Source: Asticcacaulis machinosus (lineage in GTDB: Bacteria; Pseudomonadota; Alphaproteobacteria; Caulobacterales; Caulobacteraceae). From it: a stretch of DNA of 64,000 bases. Location: assembly GCF_028550435.1 (NCBI RefSeq), contig NZ_JAQQKV010000001.1, positions 496,001-560,000 on the forward strand. The letters run 5' to 3'. Shown piece by piece: positions 43,969 through 54,432 of the stretch (positions are counted from its first letter, which is position 1; each line of letters begins with the position of its first letter). The notes under the pieces are model-generated. The model saw only the letters and a program-made list of their open reading frames with translations, made no database searches and was not told the DNA's origin. Both the position numbers and the translations under genes were made by a program.

Positions 43969-46842
43969 ATGGCTGATCCTGACTTTATCAAGATACGTGG
44001 TGCGCGCGAACATAACCTCAAAGGGGTCGATGTCGATATCCCCCGCGGCAAGCTGGTGGTGCTCACCGGTCTGTCAGGGTCTGGCAAATCTTCGCTGGCG
44101 TTCGATACCATCTATGCCGAAGGTCAGCGCCGCTATGTCGAGTCACTGTCCGCCTATGCGCGTCAGTTCCTTGAACTGATGTCAAAGCCCGATGTCGATC
44201 TGATTGAGGGGCTTTCGCCGGCAATCTCGATTGAGCAAAAGACAACCTCTAAAAATCCACGCTCAACCGTCGGCACTGTGACGGAAATCCACGACTATAT
44301 GCGTCTGATGTGGGCGCGGGTTGGCATTCCCTACTCACCGGCCACGGGACTGCCGATTGAGTCCCAAACCATATCCCAGATGGTCGATAAGCTGGTATCG
44401 CTGCCCGAAGGGACGCGTATCCTCTTGCTGGCCCCTTTCGTGCGCGGCCGAAAGGGTGAATACAAAAAGGAAATCGCCGATCTCCAGCGTCAGGGCTTTC
44501 AGCGCCTCAAGGTCGATGGCACCTATTACCCAATAGAAGACGCCCCCAAACTTGATAAGAAATATAAGCACGATATCGATGTCGTCATCGACCGCGTGGT
44601 CATCAAAGATGGCCTGATGGCGCGACTGGCCGATAGCCTTGAGACCGCCCTGCGACTAGCTGATGGACTGGCCATTGCCGAATATGCCGATCTGGCCGAA
44701 GGGGAAACTGAACCCAAGCGCATTATCTTTTCGGAAAAATTCGCCTGCCCTGTATCTGGGTTTACGATTGCTGAAATCGAGCCGCGACTATTTTCATTCA
44801 ACAACCCGTTTGGGGCCTGTCCGACCTGCGATGGCCTGGGCGTCAAACTTACTTTCGATCAGCAATTGGTCGTGCCGGATGAGACATTAAGCCTTAAAGA
44901 CGGGGCGGTTGCGCCGTGGTCCAAAGGCACGTCGCCGCTCTATACCCAGACCCTGCAAGCCCTGGCGCTGCATTACGGTTTTGAGATGGACACCAAATGG
45001 CGCGCCCTGACACCTGATGCGCAAGCTGTCATCCTGCATGGTTCGGGTTCCGAAAAAGTCAAGTTCACCTATGCTGACGGCTCGCGCCGTTATGATGTGA
45101 CGAAACCGTTTGAGGGCGTCATCCCCAATATGGAGCGGCGCTGGCGTGAAACCGAATCGGCCTGGGCGCGCGAAGATCTGGCGCGTTATCAGTCCGAAAC
45201 CCCGTGTGAAGCGTGCGGCGGCAAACGTCTCAAACCCGAAGCTCTGGCCGTTAAGATCAAAGCGTTTGATATCGCACAGGTATCAGGCCTCTCGATTCGC
45301 AAGGCTCATGAATGGTTTGCCGATCTGGAAAATCACTTGTCCGAAAAGCAAATGGATATCGCCCGGCGCATCTTAAAGGAAATTCTGGATCGCCTGAAAT
45401 TCCTCAACGATGTCGGGCTGGACTATCTCAATCTCTCGCGAAATTCCGGTACCTTGTCAGGCGGGGAATCCCAGCGTATCCGTCTGGCCTCACAGATTGG
45501 ATCAGGTCTAACCGGCGTGCTTTACGTGCTGGATGAACCGTCGATTGGCCTGCATCAGCGCGATAATGACCGCCTGCTCGAAAGCCTTCAGGGTTTGCGC
45601 GATCTGGGCAACTCTGTGCTGGTGGTGGAACATGACGAAGATGCCATTCTGACCGCCGACTATGTGATCGACATGGGGCCTGCCGCCGGTGTGCATGGCG
45701 GTGAAATCGTGGCGCAAGGCACGCCAGACGATATTAAGGCCAATGCGAACTCTCTAACTGGCCAGTATCTGACAGGTAAGCGCGAAATTCCGGTGCCACT
45801 TGACCGTCGGCCAATCAACAAAAAGAAGATGCTCAAGGTTATCGGCGCGCGCGGCAATAACCTGAAAAACGTCACGGGCGAAATTCCGGTGGGTGTAATG
45901 ACCTGCATTACCGGCGTCTCTGGCGGGGGGAAATCGACATTTACACTTGAAACCCTGCATAAAGCCGCCGCGCGACGCCTCAACAACGCTTCGGCCAATC
46001 CGGCCCTGCATGATAAGATTGAGGGCCTCGAACATTTCGATAAGGTCGTCGAAATCGACCAGTCGCCGATCGGCCGCACTCCACGCTCCAACCCGGCGAC
46101 CTATACCGGTGCGTTTGGCCCGATCCGCGACTGGTATGCCGGTTTGCCCGAAAGTAAAGCCCGTGGTTATGGCCCCGGTCGGTTCTCGTTCAACGTCAAG
46201 GGCGGCCGCTGTGAAGCCTGTTCCGGCGACGGTCTGATCAAGATCGAGATGCACTTCCTGCCCGATGTCTATGTCACCTGCGATGTCTGCAAAGGTAAGC
46301 GTTACAACCGTGAAACGCTCGAAATTTCTTTCAAAGGCAATTCAATAGCGGATGTGCTTGATATGACGGTTGAAGAAGGTGCCGAAGCCTTTAAGGCCGT
46401 GCCGACCATCCGCGATAAGCTGGAAACCCTGAAACGGGTCGGCCTCGGCTACATCAAGATCGGCCAGCAGGCGACCACCCTGTCGGGCGGTGAAGCCCAG
46501 CGCGTCAAGCTGTCCAAGGAACTGTCCAAACGCGCCACGGGCAAGACGCTTTATATCCTAGATGAGCCCACGACCGGCCTGCATTTCGAGGATACCCGCA
46601 AACTGCTCGAAGTCCTGCATGAACTGACCGATAGCGGGAATACCACCATCGTTATCGAACACAATCTCGATGTCATCAAAACGGCCGACTGGATTTTGGA
46701 CTTCGGCCCCGAAGGCGGTGACGGCGGCGGCGAGATTGTGGCCTTTGGCTCCCCCGAAGCCGTGGCGGAAAATTTGAAATCGTGGACCGGACGGTATCTT
46801 AAAGATCTGCTGGCCCGGCATAAGGAGCGCAAACGGGCGTAA
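43969..46842 (+). CDS. uvrA: Excinuclease ABC subunit A
   Basis: The 957-residue damage-recognition ATPase of nucleotide excision repair. Both ATPase modules are present: [17 protein letters not shown] near residue 30 and [18 protein letters not shown] near 645, with signatures [12 protein letters not shown] and [15 protein letters not shown]. The first zinc module reads CPVSGF and CPTC, so one of the four cysteines is a serine. The second, CEACSGDGL ... [12 protein letters not shown], is intact. No SOS box is visible before it. Confidence 0.96.
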   Translation: MADPDFIKIRGAREHNLKGVDVDIPRGKLVVLTGLSGSGKSSLAFDTIYAEGQRRYVESLSAYARQFLELMSKPDVDLIEGLSPAISIEQKTTSKNPRSTVGTVTEIHDYMRLMWARVGIPYSPATGLPIESQTISQMVDKLVSLPEGTRILLLAPFVRGRKGEYKKEIADLQRQGFQRLKVDGTYYPIEDAPKLDKKYKHDIDVVIDRVVIKDGLMARLADSLETALRLADGLAIAEYADLAEGETEPKRIIFSEKFACPVSGFTIAEIEPRLFSFNNPFGACPTCDGLGVKLTFDQQLVVPDETLSLKDGAVAPWSKGTSPLYTQTLQALALHYGFEMDTKWRALTPDAQAVILHGSGSEKVKFTYADGSRRYDVTKPFEGVIPNMERRWRETESAWAREDLARYQSETPCEACGGKRLKPEALAVKIKAFDIAQVSGLSIRKAHEWFADLENHLSEKQMDIARRILKEILDRLKFLNDVGLDYLNLSRNSGTLSGGESQRIRLASQIGSGLTGVLYVLDEPSIGLHQRDNDRLLESLQGLRDLGNSVLVVEHDEDAILTADYVIDMGPAAGVHGGEIVAQGTPDDIKANANSLTGQYLTGKREIPVPLDRRPINKKKMLKVIGARGNNLKNVTGEIPVGVMTCITGVSGGGKSTFTLETLHKAAARRLNNASANPALHDKIEGLEHFDKVVEIDQSPIGRTPRSNPATYTGAFGPIRDWYAGLPESKARGYGPGRFSFNVKGGRCEACSGDGLIKIEMHFLPDVYVTCDVCKGKRYNRETLEISFKGNSIADVLDMTVEEGAEAFKAVPTIRDKLETLKRVGLGYIKIGQQATTLSGGEAQRVKLSKELSKRATGKTLYILDEPTTGLHFEDTRKLLEVLHELTDSGNTTIVIEHNLDVIKTADWILDFGPEGGDGGGEIVAFGSPEAVAENLKSWTGRYLKDLLARHKERKRA

Positions 46843-46912
46843 GACAGGTTACTTAATCTAAATTAACCATTATCGGCGCATGGTAAACCTGATTGAGATT
46901 AAGGATTCTACC

Positions 46913-47767
46913 ATGCGCTCCGCCCAACTTCGTTCGCTAACCTTAGCTGGCCTCATGCTGCTGGCCGTTTCAGGATGCAGCGGCGGCGAAAAATCTGTAA
47001 AATCGGATGAAGCGCATGGCGATAGTCACGGTGACACTCATGGTCAAGCCGACGCTCATGGCGGCACGGGTGGCGCAAAACTTACGCATTGGGCCTATAG
47101 CGGTGATGAAGGTCCGTCACACTGGGCACAATTAGGCGGAGACGCTGCGACCTGCGCCAGTGGTGCCCGCCAGTCTCCGATTGACCTGACCGGCAGCGGC
47201 CGGCCTCAGATGTCCAAAATCACGCTGGACTATCTGTCCTCCAACGCCACCATTCAAAATGACGGCCACAGCATCAAGGTGGTGCCATCTAAGGGTGGCG
47301 GTCTCATCGCCGATGGTACGCAATATGACCTGAAGCAAATCCATTTTCACAGCCCTAGCGAACACACCATTAATGGCCGCCGCGCCGCACTTGAAAGCCA
47401 TTTTGTTCACCAAAATACCAAGGGTGAGTATTTGGTGGTGGCCGTTCTGTCCAATGTCGGGGTCGCCGATCCTATGCTGGCGCCCATATGGACCTATTTA
47501 CCCAGTGATCAGACGACACCGGCCGCCATCCCTGATCTGTTGATTAATGCGCGCGATCTCATGCCTGCGGCTGAGGAGTTTTTTGTCTACTCCGGGTCGC
47601 TAACCGTACCGCCGTGCTCAGAGGGCGTAACCTGGATGGTGTTCTCAGCGCCCTTAAGTGTTTCGCCCGAACAGGTCAGCGCTTATGAAACTCTGCTGGG
47701 GTCGACCGCCCGCCCCATTCAGGCGCGCAAAGACCGTGATGTCCTGACAATTATCAGCGCGGGCTGA
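46913..47767 (+). CDS. Alpha-class carbonic anhydrase, lipoprotein
   Basis: A 284-residue enzyme for reversible CO2 hydration, with a lipobox AVSGC. A short His-rich linker (HGDSHGDTHGQADAHGG) follows. The core is HWAYSGDEGPSHW, QSPIDLTG, QIHFHSPSEHTINGR and LESHFVHQ, containing the three zinc-binding histidines. Length and motif order match bacterial alpha-CA. ATG 46913 with AAGGA 9 bases upstream is preferred over 46880. The last 14 bases overlap a convergent membrane gene. Confidence 0.9.
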   Translation: MRSAQLRSLTLAGLMLLAVSGCSGGEKSVKSDEAHGDSHGDTHGQADAHGGTGGAKLTHWAYSGDEGPSHWAQLGGDAATCASGARQSPIDLTGSGRPQMSKITLDYLSSNATIQNDGHSIKVVPSKGGGLIADGTQYDLKQIHFHSPSEHTINGRRAALESHFVHQNTKGEYLVVAVLSNVGVADPMLAPIWTYLPSDQTTPAAIPDLLINARDLMPAAEEFFVYSGSLTVPPCSEGVTWMVFSAPLSVSPEQVSAYETLLGSTARPIQARKDRDVLTIISAG

Positions 47768-48689
47768 TTGTTTCCGGCACGCGTGACTGAGCCTGCTCAC
47801 GCAAGGTCAGCAAAAGGCGACTCTGGGCTGAGGCCATCATGAGTTCACGTAAAAATGCTGAAATCGCCGTGACCATCAGCATGACCGAAAAAAACGGCAA
47901 GAAGGGCATGAGATCATTTAAGGTTTTAACCTCAAGACCTTGCTTGAATAAACGAAACTGCTCAATGAGGTCCATATTCAAGCCAATGACGGAAATGACA
48001 TGCACCGATGTCATGCAAATCACCAGCAGCACATAGGTGAACAGGTAAACCAGAAATATCGACCAGAACTGGTGCCGGGTCAGCAGAAATGAGCCTATAA
48101 AATCTATCCGTCGTTTACAAAAGCTGTCCATTGAGGCCAGCGACAGACGCAATTTTAACCAAACCACGCCTAAGAACTGTAACAGCCCCACCAGAAGCAC
48201 GATCCCAAATGTGGCGTAGTTGCGGCCGATGTGGATTTCCAAGGCCATATTGGCAACCCAGGCCAAAAGCACCACCACCAGGAACAAGGCTACCGACAAC
48301 ACCATAATCACGACAAACTTGAGACCGTAGAACACTACCTGACGCACTTCATCCGACCCGAATGTAAGTGTAGCCGCTCTCCGGTTATCTACGGCGATCT
48401 GCGCACGATATATAGCGCATTTTACCACCAGATGTGTAAGCCCCACAATAATTCCACATACCGTTGCCGCCATCAGGGTTGTGTAAATTAAGCCTGACAG
48501 AAGTTCCGGTTGCGTGCGCAGCGCCTGCCAGAAAGCCAGCCAATGCTCACCGAACGCCAGCACACTGAAACCATAAGCCAGCCCATAGCCTATGAACATT
48601 ATGGACAGCCATTTGAACGCTGTTAAAGGCCGATCACGCAACAACCTGAGACCGTCAAACGCGATGTCTTCGGATAAAACCCTGTTCAC
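47754..48689 (-). CDS. Polytopic membrane protein, paralogue group member 1
   Basis: A 311-residue protein with about six hydrophobic segments. The start FDGLRLLRDRPLTAFKWLSI matches the FEGFRIIRERPMLIL start of the next gene. KRRIDFIGSFLLTRHQFWSIFLVYLFT corresponds to GRINFTGSFKLTKGHFWQLLSGYTV in that gene. No known domain is recognised. The overlap with the carbonic anhydrase end is convergent. Confidence 0.6.
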   Translation of the reverse strand: MNRVLSEDIAFDGLRLLRDRPLTAFKWLSIMFIGYGLAYGFSVLAFGEHWLAFWQALRTQPELLSGLIYTTLMAATVCGIIVGLTHLVVKCAIYRAQIAVDNRRAATLTFGSDEVRQVVFYGLKFVVIMVLSVALFLVVVLLAWVANMALEIHIGRNYATFGIVLLVGLLQFLGVVWLKLRLSLASMDSFCKRRIDFIGSFLLTRHQFWSIFLVYLFTYVLLVICMTSVHVISVIGLNMDLIEQFRLFKQGLEVKTLNDLMPFLPFFSVMLMVTAISAFLRELMMASAQSRLLLTLREQAQSRVPETISPR

Positions 48690-48880
48690 GCCACACCCCG
48701 TTTACGTCTTCAGGGTAACGCCCCTGCCCCTGAAAGACTTTTTTGTGCAAAAAAGCCAATGGCGACATTTTGCACAGACAGGGTTTAGACTGTCGCCTAC
48801 ATACCCCAAAACCGTGTCATTTTTTTTCGGCGCATCCCAAAAGGAGTGTCATATTTCTAAGTGTCAGTAAATTTTTAAAA

Positions 48881-49789
48881 TCAGATGGTTGCGTGATTAT
48901 TCTTGAGGAGTTTATACGCCGCCGCCTGCGCGCCAATCATGATCGCTGACAGCAATGGCGCCCTTAATGCACTCATCAGCATATAGCCAATAATCGCCGG
49001 ATTATTCAGGTTTTCCAGCTTTGAAAAATCGCGCTGATAGACAACATTCAAGCTGCCCATATCCCCGCCCAAGGCCGACACCGCGACGGCCGCGAAAATA
49101 ATCTCGCACAAGGTTATGACCAGAAAAATCATAATGATCGCGACGGTATAACCGCTCAAAAGTTGCCAGAAATGCCCTTTGGTCAACTTGAAGCTGCCCG
49201 TAAAATTAATCCGTCCCTGATCGAAGCTTTGCACGGGAATGAGGGACAGGCGCACTAACAACCAGATATAAAAGGCGACGGACACCACGCCGGTGACTGA
49301 TGCCACGACGGTATTGGGCACAGACAAGCCACCTATCAGCACGCTGCCCAGAATGAGCAGCGCTATGGTTGAGACAATGGCCAGCAGCACCACAAAGCAC
49401 AGCAACAGCACAGAAACGACAATCTGACGCAGTTCATCTTTTCCGAATTTTAAAAACCCTGCCCGGTCGCCCGTTCCGCCCAAAACCGCCCGATAAACAG
49501 CGCACAGTACAATCGCTGAAAACAACATGGAGACGATAAAAGCAGCCGCCGTTGCCGGGGTTACCTTTTGCATAAGGGACAGCATGGACATAACAGCGTC
49601 AGGATCCGTGGCGCCGTTATTACGTTGCATTTCCATCATGGCCATGAATTCCGGCCCGGCCATGAGAATAAGTATGACCGTTGACATGACCTGAGACAAC
49701 AACAGAACCGGTGCCCAGAAAAGGATCAACATGGGCCGCTCGCGGATAATACGAAAGCCTTCGAATGCAAAATCAAGCGTTAGCGCCAC
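48881..49789 (-). CDS. Polytopic membrane protein, paralogue group member 2
   Basis: A 302-residue protein with about six membrane segments and the shared motifs described for its neighbour (FEGFRIIRERP, RINFTGSFKLTKGHFWQLL). The gap of 191 bases before member 1 holds no obvious feature. Function unknown; similar in layout to YciC-type or GPDP-membrane-domain proteins, but this is uncertain. Confidence 0.6.
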   Translation of the reverse strand: MALTLDFAFEGFRIIRERPMLILFWAPVLLLSQVMSTVILILMAGPEFMAMMEMQRNNGATDPDAVMSMLSLMQKVTPATAAAFIVSMLFSAIVLCAVYRAVLGGTGDRAGFLKFGKDELRQIVVSVLLLCFVVLLAIVSTIALLILGSVLIGGLSVPNTVVASVTGVVSVAFYIWLLVRLSLIPVQSFDQGRINFTGSFKLTKGHFWQLLSGYTVAIIMIFLVITLCEIIFAAVAVSALGGDMGSLNVVYQRDFSKLENLNNPAIIGYMLMSALRAPLLSAIMIGAQAAAYKLLKNNHATI

Positions 49790-49850
49790 TTCAGTCCACC
49801 TAAATCTGCCCCGGCATGGGGCACGCGCACTCTATACACCGGCTCGCACC

Positions 49851-50639
49851 TCAATGCGAAGCCCGCAAATCCGTAATCTGTTTATAGGCCGAAGACAGAA
49901 AACCAACCGTCACCGGCAATACGAACAACACAGCCACGACGGCATTAACCAGTCGAGCCAACCAGTGATTTTCAATCTGTTGCAGCCCATAGGCCAGCAC
50001 CACAACCGGCAAGGTCAGAATAACATAGCCTACAAACAGCTTAATCACCTGCCCTGAAGACAGCGACAGGGCATTGAGCGAAATCATCTGCCGCCCGGCT
50101 ATGGTCGCCGGCTGATACAAACACAATTTGAGAGATAAGATACCCAACACCACGAGCGTCAGAATGATAAATCCAATGACGACATAACCGGCCACGGCAC
50201 CGTGCGTCAGTTCCTGGAACAGGCTATCCAGATTATTGTAGGTTTCGGCCCCCAGACCTGACGCACTCAATATTACCGCCAGAACCAGACTTAAGGTGAT
50301 AAACACCATGATCCAGAACAGTGACACCAGAAGTGTCGCCCCGATCAGGCGCCATTCAGGTTTGGAAAACTGCAATCCCCCCGGCCCCAGGCCTTCGGCG
50401 CGCGCATACTGCTCAAATATTGCGACCCGGTACAAAGCGCCAATGGCCGCAAACTGCAACAGAATCGCGGCAATGAGCAAAATATTACTGGCCTGTTCAG
50501 GCACAATATTAGCCTGAGTGATACCGAAAATGACCAACATCAAACCCAACGACAGCCAAGCCCGGCGGATACCTTTCGGTATAAATCCGAATGCCGCCTT
50601 CACCGCCGTCACCACCGAAAAAGCCGCACCTGCGCTCAT
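49851..50639 (-). CDS. Polytopic membrane protein, paralogue group member 3
   Basis: A 262-residue protein with about five to six membrane segments. The FIPKGIRRAWLSLGLMLVI start and MISLNALSLSSGQVIKLFVGY match the N-terminal and middle motifs of the other two. ATG 50639 is used; an ATG at 50660 would add 7 residues. Divergent from trmFO with about 210 bases between. Confidence 0.55.
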   Translation of the reverse strand: MSAGAAFSVVTAVKAAFGFIPKGIRRAWLSLGLMLVIFGITQANIVPEQASNILLIAAILLQFAAIGALYRVAIFEQYARAEGLGPGGLQFSKPEWRLIGATLLVSLFWIMVFITLSLVLAVILSASGLGAETYNNLDSLFQELTHGAVAGYVVIGFIILTLVVLGILSLKLCLYQPATIAGRQMISLNALSLSSGQVIKLFVGYVILTLPVVVLAYGLQQIENHWLARLVNAVVAVLFVLPVTVGFLSSAYKQITDLRASH

Positions 50640-50850
50640 AATAAACTGCCTGCCCGCCAATACTTTTTTGCCGAAGCCCCCATAGGCTTTGATGCGGCAC
50701 TTTCAAACTATCCGGCTTTTAGTGACAAATACATTCTCTTGAAAAGCATATTTATCAAAGCGGTCGCATTTCCTGAAAACAAGGGCTATAGAGCCACACT
50801 TTAAAGCCCAAACTCAGGGCCGCTATCATCAAAAACCAAGTGCGCATTCC

Positions 50851-52272
50851 ATGACCAACATCAAACCCGTACACGTTATCGGCGGAGGCCTTGCCGGTTC
50901 AGAGGCTTCGTGGCAACTGGCAAATTCAGGCGTGCCGGTCATTCTCCATGAGATGCGAGGCGCGGCGTCTGAAGATGGGGCTGCCATAACCACAGATGCG
51001 CACCAAACTGATGATCTGGCCGAACTGGTATGTTCCAACTCATTTCGTTCAGATGACTGGCAATTCAATGCGGTAGGCCTGCTGCACGAAGAAATGCGGC
51101 GCATGAATAGCCTGATTATGGCCTGCGCGGACAAACATCAGGTGCCCGCCGGCGGGGCACTGGCCGTTGACCGCGAAGGTTTCGCTCAAGCGGTGACGCA
51201 GGCCATTCAGTCGCACCCGCTGATCACAGTCGTGCGCGAAGAGGTCGTAAGCCTGAAAGGTACCGACTGGGACAATATCATCTGCGCCACCGGCCCGCTG
51301 ACGTCGCAGTCTTTGTCAGACGTCATTCTGGAACTCAGCGGCGAAGGCCACCTGAGCTTTTTCGACGCCATAGCCCCGATCGTCCATACTGACAGCATCG
51401 ATATGGGCATAGCCTGGCGCCAGTCACGCTATGACAAGGAAGGCCCCGGCGGTGATGCGGCGGCCTATATCAATTGCCCGATGAATAAGGCCGAGTACGA
51501 GACCTTTATCGACGCACTCCTGGATGGCCCCAAGGCTGATTTCAAGGATTGGGAGCATGTCCCTTATTTTGATGGTTGCCTGCCGATCGAAGTCATGGCC
51601 GAACGCGGCCGTGAAACCCTGCGGCATGGCCCGTTGAAACCGGTCGGTTTGACCAATCCGCGAGACCCACTGGTCAAGGCTCACGCAATTGTTCAATTAC
51701 GTCAAGATAACGCATTGGGCACGCTCTATAATATGGTGGGTTTTCAGACCAAACTTAAGCACGGCGCACAAGCCGATGTCTTTCGTCTGATCCCCGGTTT
51801 GCAAAACGCTCAGTTCGCCCGGCTTGGGGGGCTGCATCGTAACACCTTTATCCAGTCGCCTAAGATTCTGGATCGAAAACTCCGGCTTAAAACGTTGAAT
51901 ACCGAAGGTATATCCCTGCGTTTTGCCGGGCAGATCACCGGCGTCGAAGGCTATGTCGAGTCCTCAGCCATTGGCCTGCTGGCCGGGCGTTTCGCGGCAT
52001 CTGATCGTTTGGGTCGGGACATGGTTGCTCCGCCTGAAACCACAGCGATGGGGGCCCTGATCAATCATATCACCGGCGGGCATCTGGCGGGAGGCTCTTT
52101 TCAGCCCATGAACATTAACTACGGCTTGCTGCCACCGCTCGAAGCGCCAAAAGTTGATGAAAACGGTCAGAAAATCCCGTTGAAAGAGCGTGGACGGGCG
52201 AAAAAACGCCTGATGAGCTTAAGGGCATTAAATGACCTTAATTCGTGGTTAGATGAATCGTTTAAACGATAG
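50851..52272 (+). CDS. trmFO: Methylenetetrahydrofolate--tRNA-(uracil-5-)-methyltransferase
   Basis: A 473-residue FAD-dependent enzyme that methylates U54 in the tRNA T-loop using methylene-THF. N-terminal FAD motif [14 protein letters not shown], then [11 protein letters not shown] and FEGCLPIE-like [15 protein letters not shown], and the C-terminal [13 protein letters not shown] are typical. Length is standard. No ribosome binding site is strong. Confidence 0.94.
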   Translation: MTNIKPVHVIGGGLAGSEASWQLANSGVPVILHEMRGAASEDGAAITTDAHQTDDLAELVCSNSFRSDDWQFNAVGLLHEEMRRMNSLIMACADKHQVPAGGALAVDREGFAQAVTQAIQSHPLITVVREEVVSLKGTDWDNIICATGPLTSQSLSDVILELSGEGHLSFFDAIAPIVHTDSIDMGIAWRQSRYDKEGPGGDAAAYINCPMNKAEYETFIDALLDGPKADFKDWEHVPYFDGCLPIEVMAERGRETLRHGPLKPVGLTNPRDPLVKAHAIVQLRQDNALGTLYNMVGFQTKLKHGAQADVFRLIPGLQNAQFARLGGLHRNTFIQSPKILDRKLRLKTLNTEGISLRFAGQITGVEGYVESSAIGLLAGRFAASDRLGRDMVAPPETTAMGALINHITGGHLAGGSFQPMNINYGLLPPLEAPKVDENGQKIPLKERGRAKKRLMSLRALNDLNSWLDESFKR

Positions 52273-52319
52273 CCTGCCAAGGCTGTCTTAGCTTAAGTTT
52301 GTGTGTTTAAAGTCGGGTT

Positions 52320-53042
52320 ATGGGGATGAAGGTTTCACGTATCTGCCTGGGGCTGGCAGGTTTAGCTGTAATGTGGCTGGCAGGGTGTAAGACAATGCCG
52401 GAGCCAATCACTACAACAGTCTATGTCCCTGTGGTCGTGGCTCCGCCCCCGCCGCCCAGTTCCTTAACACCCCAGCCGATCATGCTGTTCAACATGACCA
52501 AGCAGGGCCGCAAACTGTTTGTGCTCAATGACGAGTTTCCCTATTGTGATGCGGTAACCGGAAAAGTCGTGGTCGTGCCTAAGTGGTATGTCACCGACTT
52601 CGCCTCGGTTCCCTGGTATGGTCAGGGCGTGGTCAATCCGCAGGGGCCGACGGCGCGCGCGGCCATCATCCATGACTGGCTCTACACGGTGGGCGAAAAA
52701 GGCAAGCGTCAGGAAGCCGATGATATTTTCTACCGCGCCATGAAAAAATTCGGTGTATCGGATTTCGAAGCCGGCATTGCCTATAATGCGGTGCGGGCGG
52801 GCGGTGAGCGCGGCTATGGTCTGGCTGACGACTGGATGTTTATCGACCCAACTCGCCCACTGGCCAAGCAACCGGCGCCATTTGGAAAGCCGCGTACCGG
52901 TGCGACTAAAATCATGCCTAAGTGCATTGGTTTTGAGACCCTGATTGCTGGCGGCTGGAAAGCTTATCCGGTAGCGCGGGCCTCATACGCCGTGCCGCAG
53001 ATGCCTACAGCCGCGCCCGCAGGAACGCCCAAAAAACCTTAA
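52320..53042 (+). CDS. DUF1353 lipoprotein
   Basis: A 240-residue protein with lipobox WLAGC. The DUF1353 motif is WYVTDFASVPW, with AAIIHDWLYTVG and ADDIFYRAMKKFGVS, an arrangement that suggests a metal site (His, Asp). Function unknown; DUF1353 proteins are often near phage genes, but no phage gene is here. The 3' end overlaps the convergent gene by 38 bases. Confidence 0.78.
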   Translation: MGMKVSRICLGLAGLAVMWLAGCKTMPEPITTTVYVPVVVAPPPPPSSLTPQPIMLFNMTKQGRKLFVLNDEFPYCDAVTGKVVVVPKWYVTDFASVPWYGQGVVNPQGPTARAAIIHDWLYTVGEKGKRQEADDIFYRAMKKFGVSDFEAGIAYNAVRAGGERGYGLADDWMFIDPTRPLAKQPAPFGKPRTGATKIMPKCIGFETLIAGGWKAYPVARASYAVPQMPTAAPAGTPKKP

Positions 53043-53679
53043 GTCGACGCATAAGGGGCCCGTTGTGCTTTTGTGCAGCATAGGTTTCCGCCAAAGCCGT
53101 GTGAGTTATCAGCGGCACCAAAGACGGCGGGATTTTCTGGAATGCGGCCGTAGCCTCTTCCCTCAAGGCCTTAAACAGCGGGGCTGGCGGCGCGATCATC
53201 TGTCCGGCATGAAGCCTTGCCAGCGCATAATAGCGGGCCGGTTCAGCAAGGGTGGCGGCATCGACATTAGGATCAAGCACCTGAGCCGCAATCCGGGCCA
53301 GCAAAACCTCGCTGCGATCCGCAAGCGTCAGGGCGTCTTTGTGGTTTAGGGGCTGCTTATCCAGCAAAACCATCTGGCCTTCGATCAGATCCAGCAGTAT
53401 CTGCCCATCAAGGGGATAACGCCCGAATATGTCCTCAAGCGCAGCACTCAAAGGATGGTAGCGCACGGGCACGCCCGCCATGATTTCCTCAACCGCCTCG
53501 TACCACCAGCGCAGACGAATTTCCCCCATCAGCGGTTGGGTTACGCGCTCAGGCACTTCACGCAACGTGTCAAAAAACGCATATAAAGTACGTATATCCG
53601 CGCGCTTCACCGCATCATCGATAAAGGCCGAAGACAAAAGCAGGTCTTCGTTCTTCACGCTCAGGTCGTCATCAGACAT
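53005..53679 (-). CDS. Squalene/phytoene synthase-family protein
   Basis: A 224-residue all-helical protein with LRTLYAFFDTLREVP, GEIRLRWWYEAVE and LIEGQMVLLDKQPL, the usual helical blocks of the squalene/phytoene synthase fold. The two DxxxD-type metal motifs are not intact: the second reads IEGQMVLLD. The shorter length (~220) and this loss fit NDUFAF6-like accessory proteins rather than terpene synthases. Family is moderate; role unknown. Confidence 0.72.
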   Translation of the reverse strand: MSDDDLSVKNEDLLLSSAFIDDAVKRADIRTLYAFFDTLREVPERVTQPLMGEIRLRWWYEAVEEIMAGVPVRYHPLSAALEDIFGRYPLDGQILLDLIEGQMVLLDKQPLNHKDALTLADRSEVLLARIAAQVLDPNVDAATLAEPARYYALARLHAGQMIAPPAPLFKALREEATAAFQKIPPSLVPLITHTALAETYAAQKHNGPLMRRLKVFWAFLRARL

Positions 53680-53688
53680 AATAACAGA

Positions 53689-54303
53689 CTACCCAAACAG
53701 CGTCTGGTACATCGCCATAACCGCCAGCATCGGCAGCGACAGCAGCACATTTATGCGTGAAAACCGCATGGCTTTTACGGAAGCCGCAGCCTTGGCTTCC
53801 GGCGTCGCCTCACGGATACCCAGCGCAATCCTCTGGGCCGGCCAGATGACATGCCAGACGTTGAAAAACATGATCAAAGCCAGCCACATGCCGATACCGA
53901 TAAAGGCCAGCGGCAGATCGGCTGGGCTGAAACCACCGGCAAACCCGAAACTCAAAGCCTCAGCAATATAGCCCCGCGCCCAGGCCAGCCCCAAACCAGC
54001 GATCACGGTAAACAGGGCCGAATAGCGGAACCAGAACAGGGCTTCGGGGGCAATATACTTCGTCACAGCCGGTTTCATTTCGGCCGGAATTTCGGGCATG
54101 ACCCGCATCTGCACGAAATTGAAATAGTATAGTAAGCCGACCCACATGATGCCGAAAAGCACATGCAGCCAGCGTAAAACTCCGTGCAGAAAGATCAGAT
54201 CAAACCCGCCCGCACTGTGCATGCCAAGGCCTACGATCATGATGATCGCCAGCACCAGACTGAAAATCAGGGTCGCCGTCAGATTATTGAGAATTTTCAG
54301 CAT
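53689..54303 (-). CDS. Urate_ox_N-like membrane protein
   Basis: A 204-residue four-to-five-helix membrane protein. WLHVLFGIMWVGLLYYFNFVQ and FFNVWHVIWPAQR resemble the N-terminal domain of the urate hydroxylase PuuD (Urate_ox_N). The cytochrome part of PuuD is absent here. ATG 54303 is used because the upstream frame would read into a palindromic repeat. Role unknown; lies 9 bases after the preceding minus-strand gene. Confidence 0.65.
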   Translation of the reverse strand: MLKILNNLTATLIFSLVLAIIMIVGLGMHSAGGFDLIFLHGVLRWLHVLFGIMWVGLLYYFNFVQMRVMPEIPAEMKPAVTKYIAPEALFWFRYSALFTVIAGLGLAWARGYIAEALSFGFAGGFSPADLPLAFIGIGMWLALIMFFNVWHVIWPAQRIALGIREATPEAKAAASVKAMRFSRINVLLSLPMLAVMAMYQTLFG

Positions 54304-54318
54304 AGTCCCGCCCCCTAA

Positions 54319-54361
54319 GCGCATCCCGAAAAGTGTAAAGCGGTTTTCGGCCAAGATGCGC
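54319..54361. repeat. Palindromic repeat (GAAAAGTG/GGTTTTC type)
   Basis: GCGCATC (54319-54325) pairs with GATGCGC (54355-54361), enclosing CCGAAAAGTG ... CGGTTTTCGG. Same family as 13435-13484. It lies between secF and the urate-oxidase-like gene. Confidence 0.75.
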
Positions 54362-54372
54362 GTTAAATTTAG

Positions 54373-54421
54373 AAACCTGCGGTCAGCATAAGGTATTTCA
54401 CCCCAAACTGACCACAGGTTT
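54373..54421 (-). terminator. Long hairpin after secF
   Basis: AAACCTGCGGTCAG and CTGACCACAGGTTT pair over 13 of 14 bases with a 21-base loop. On the minus strand it comes just after the secF stop and is followed by TTTCTAAATTTAA, so it is a likely terminator of secDF. Confidence 0.62.
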
Positions 54422-54432
54422 ATGAATAAGGC

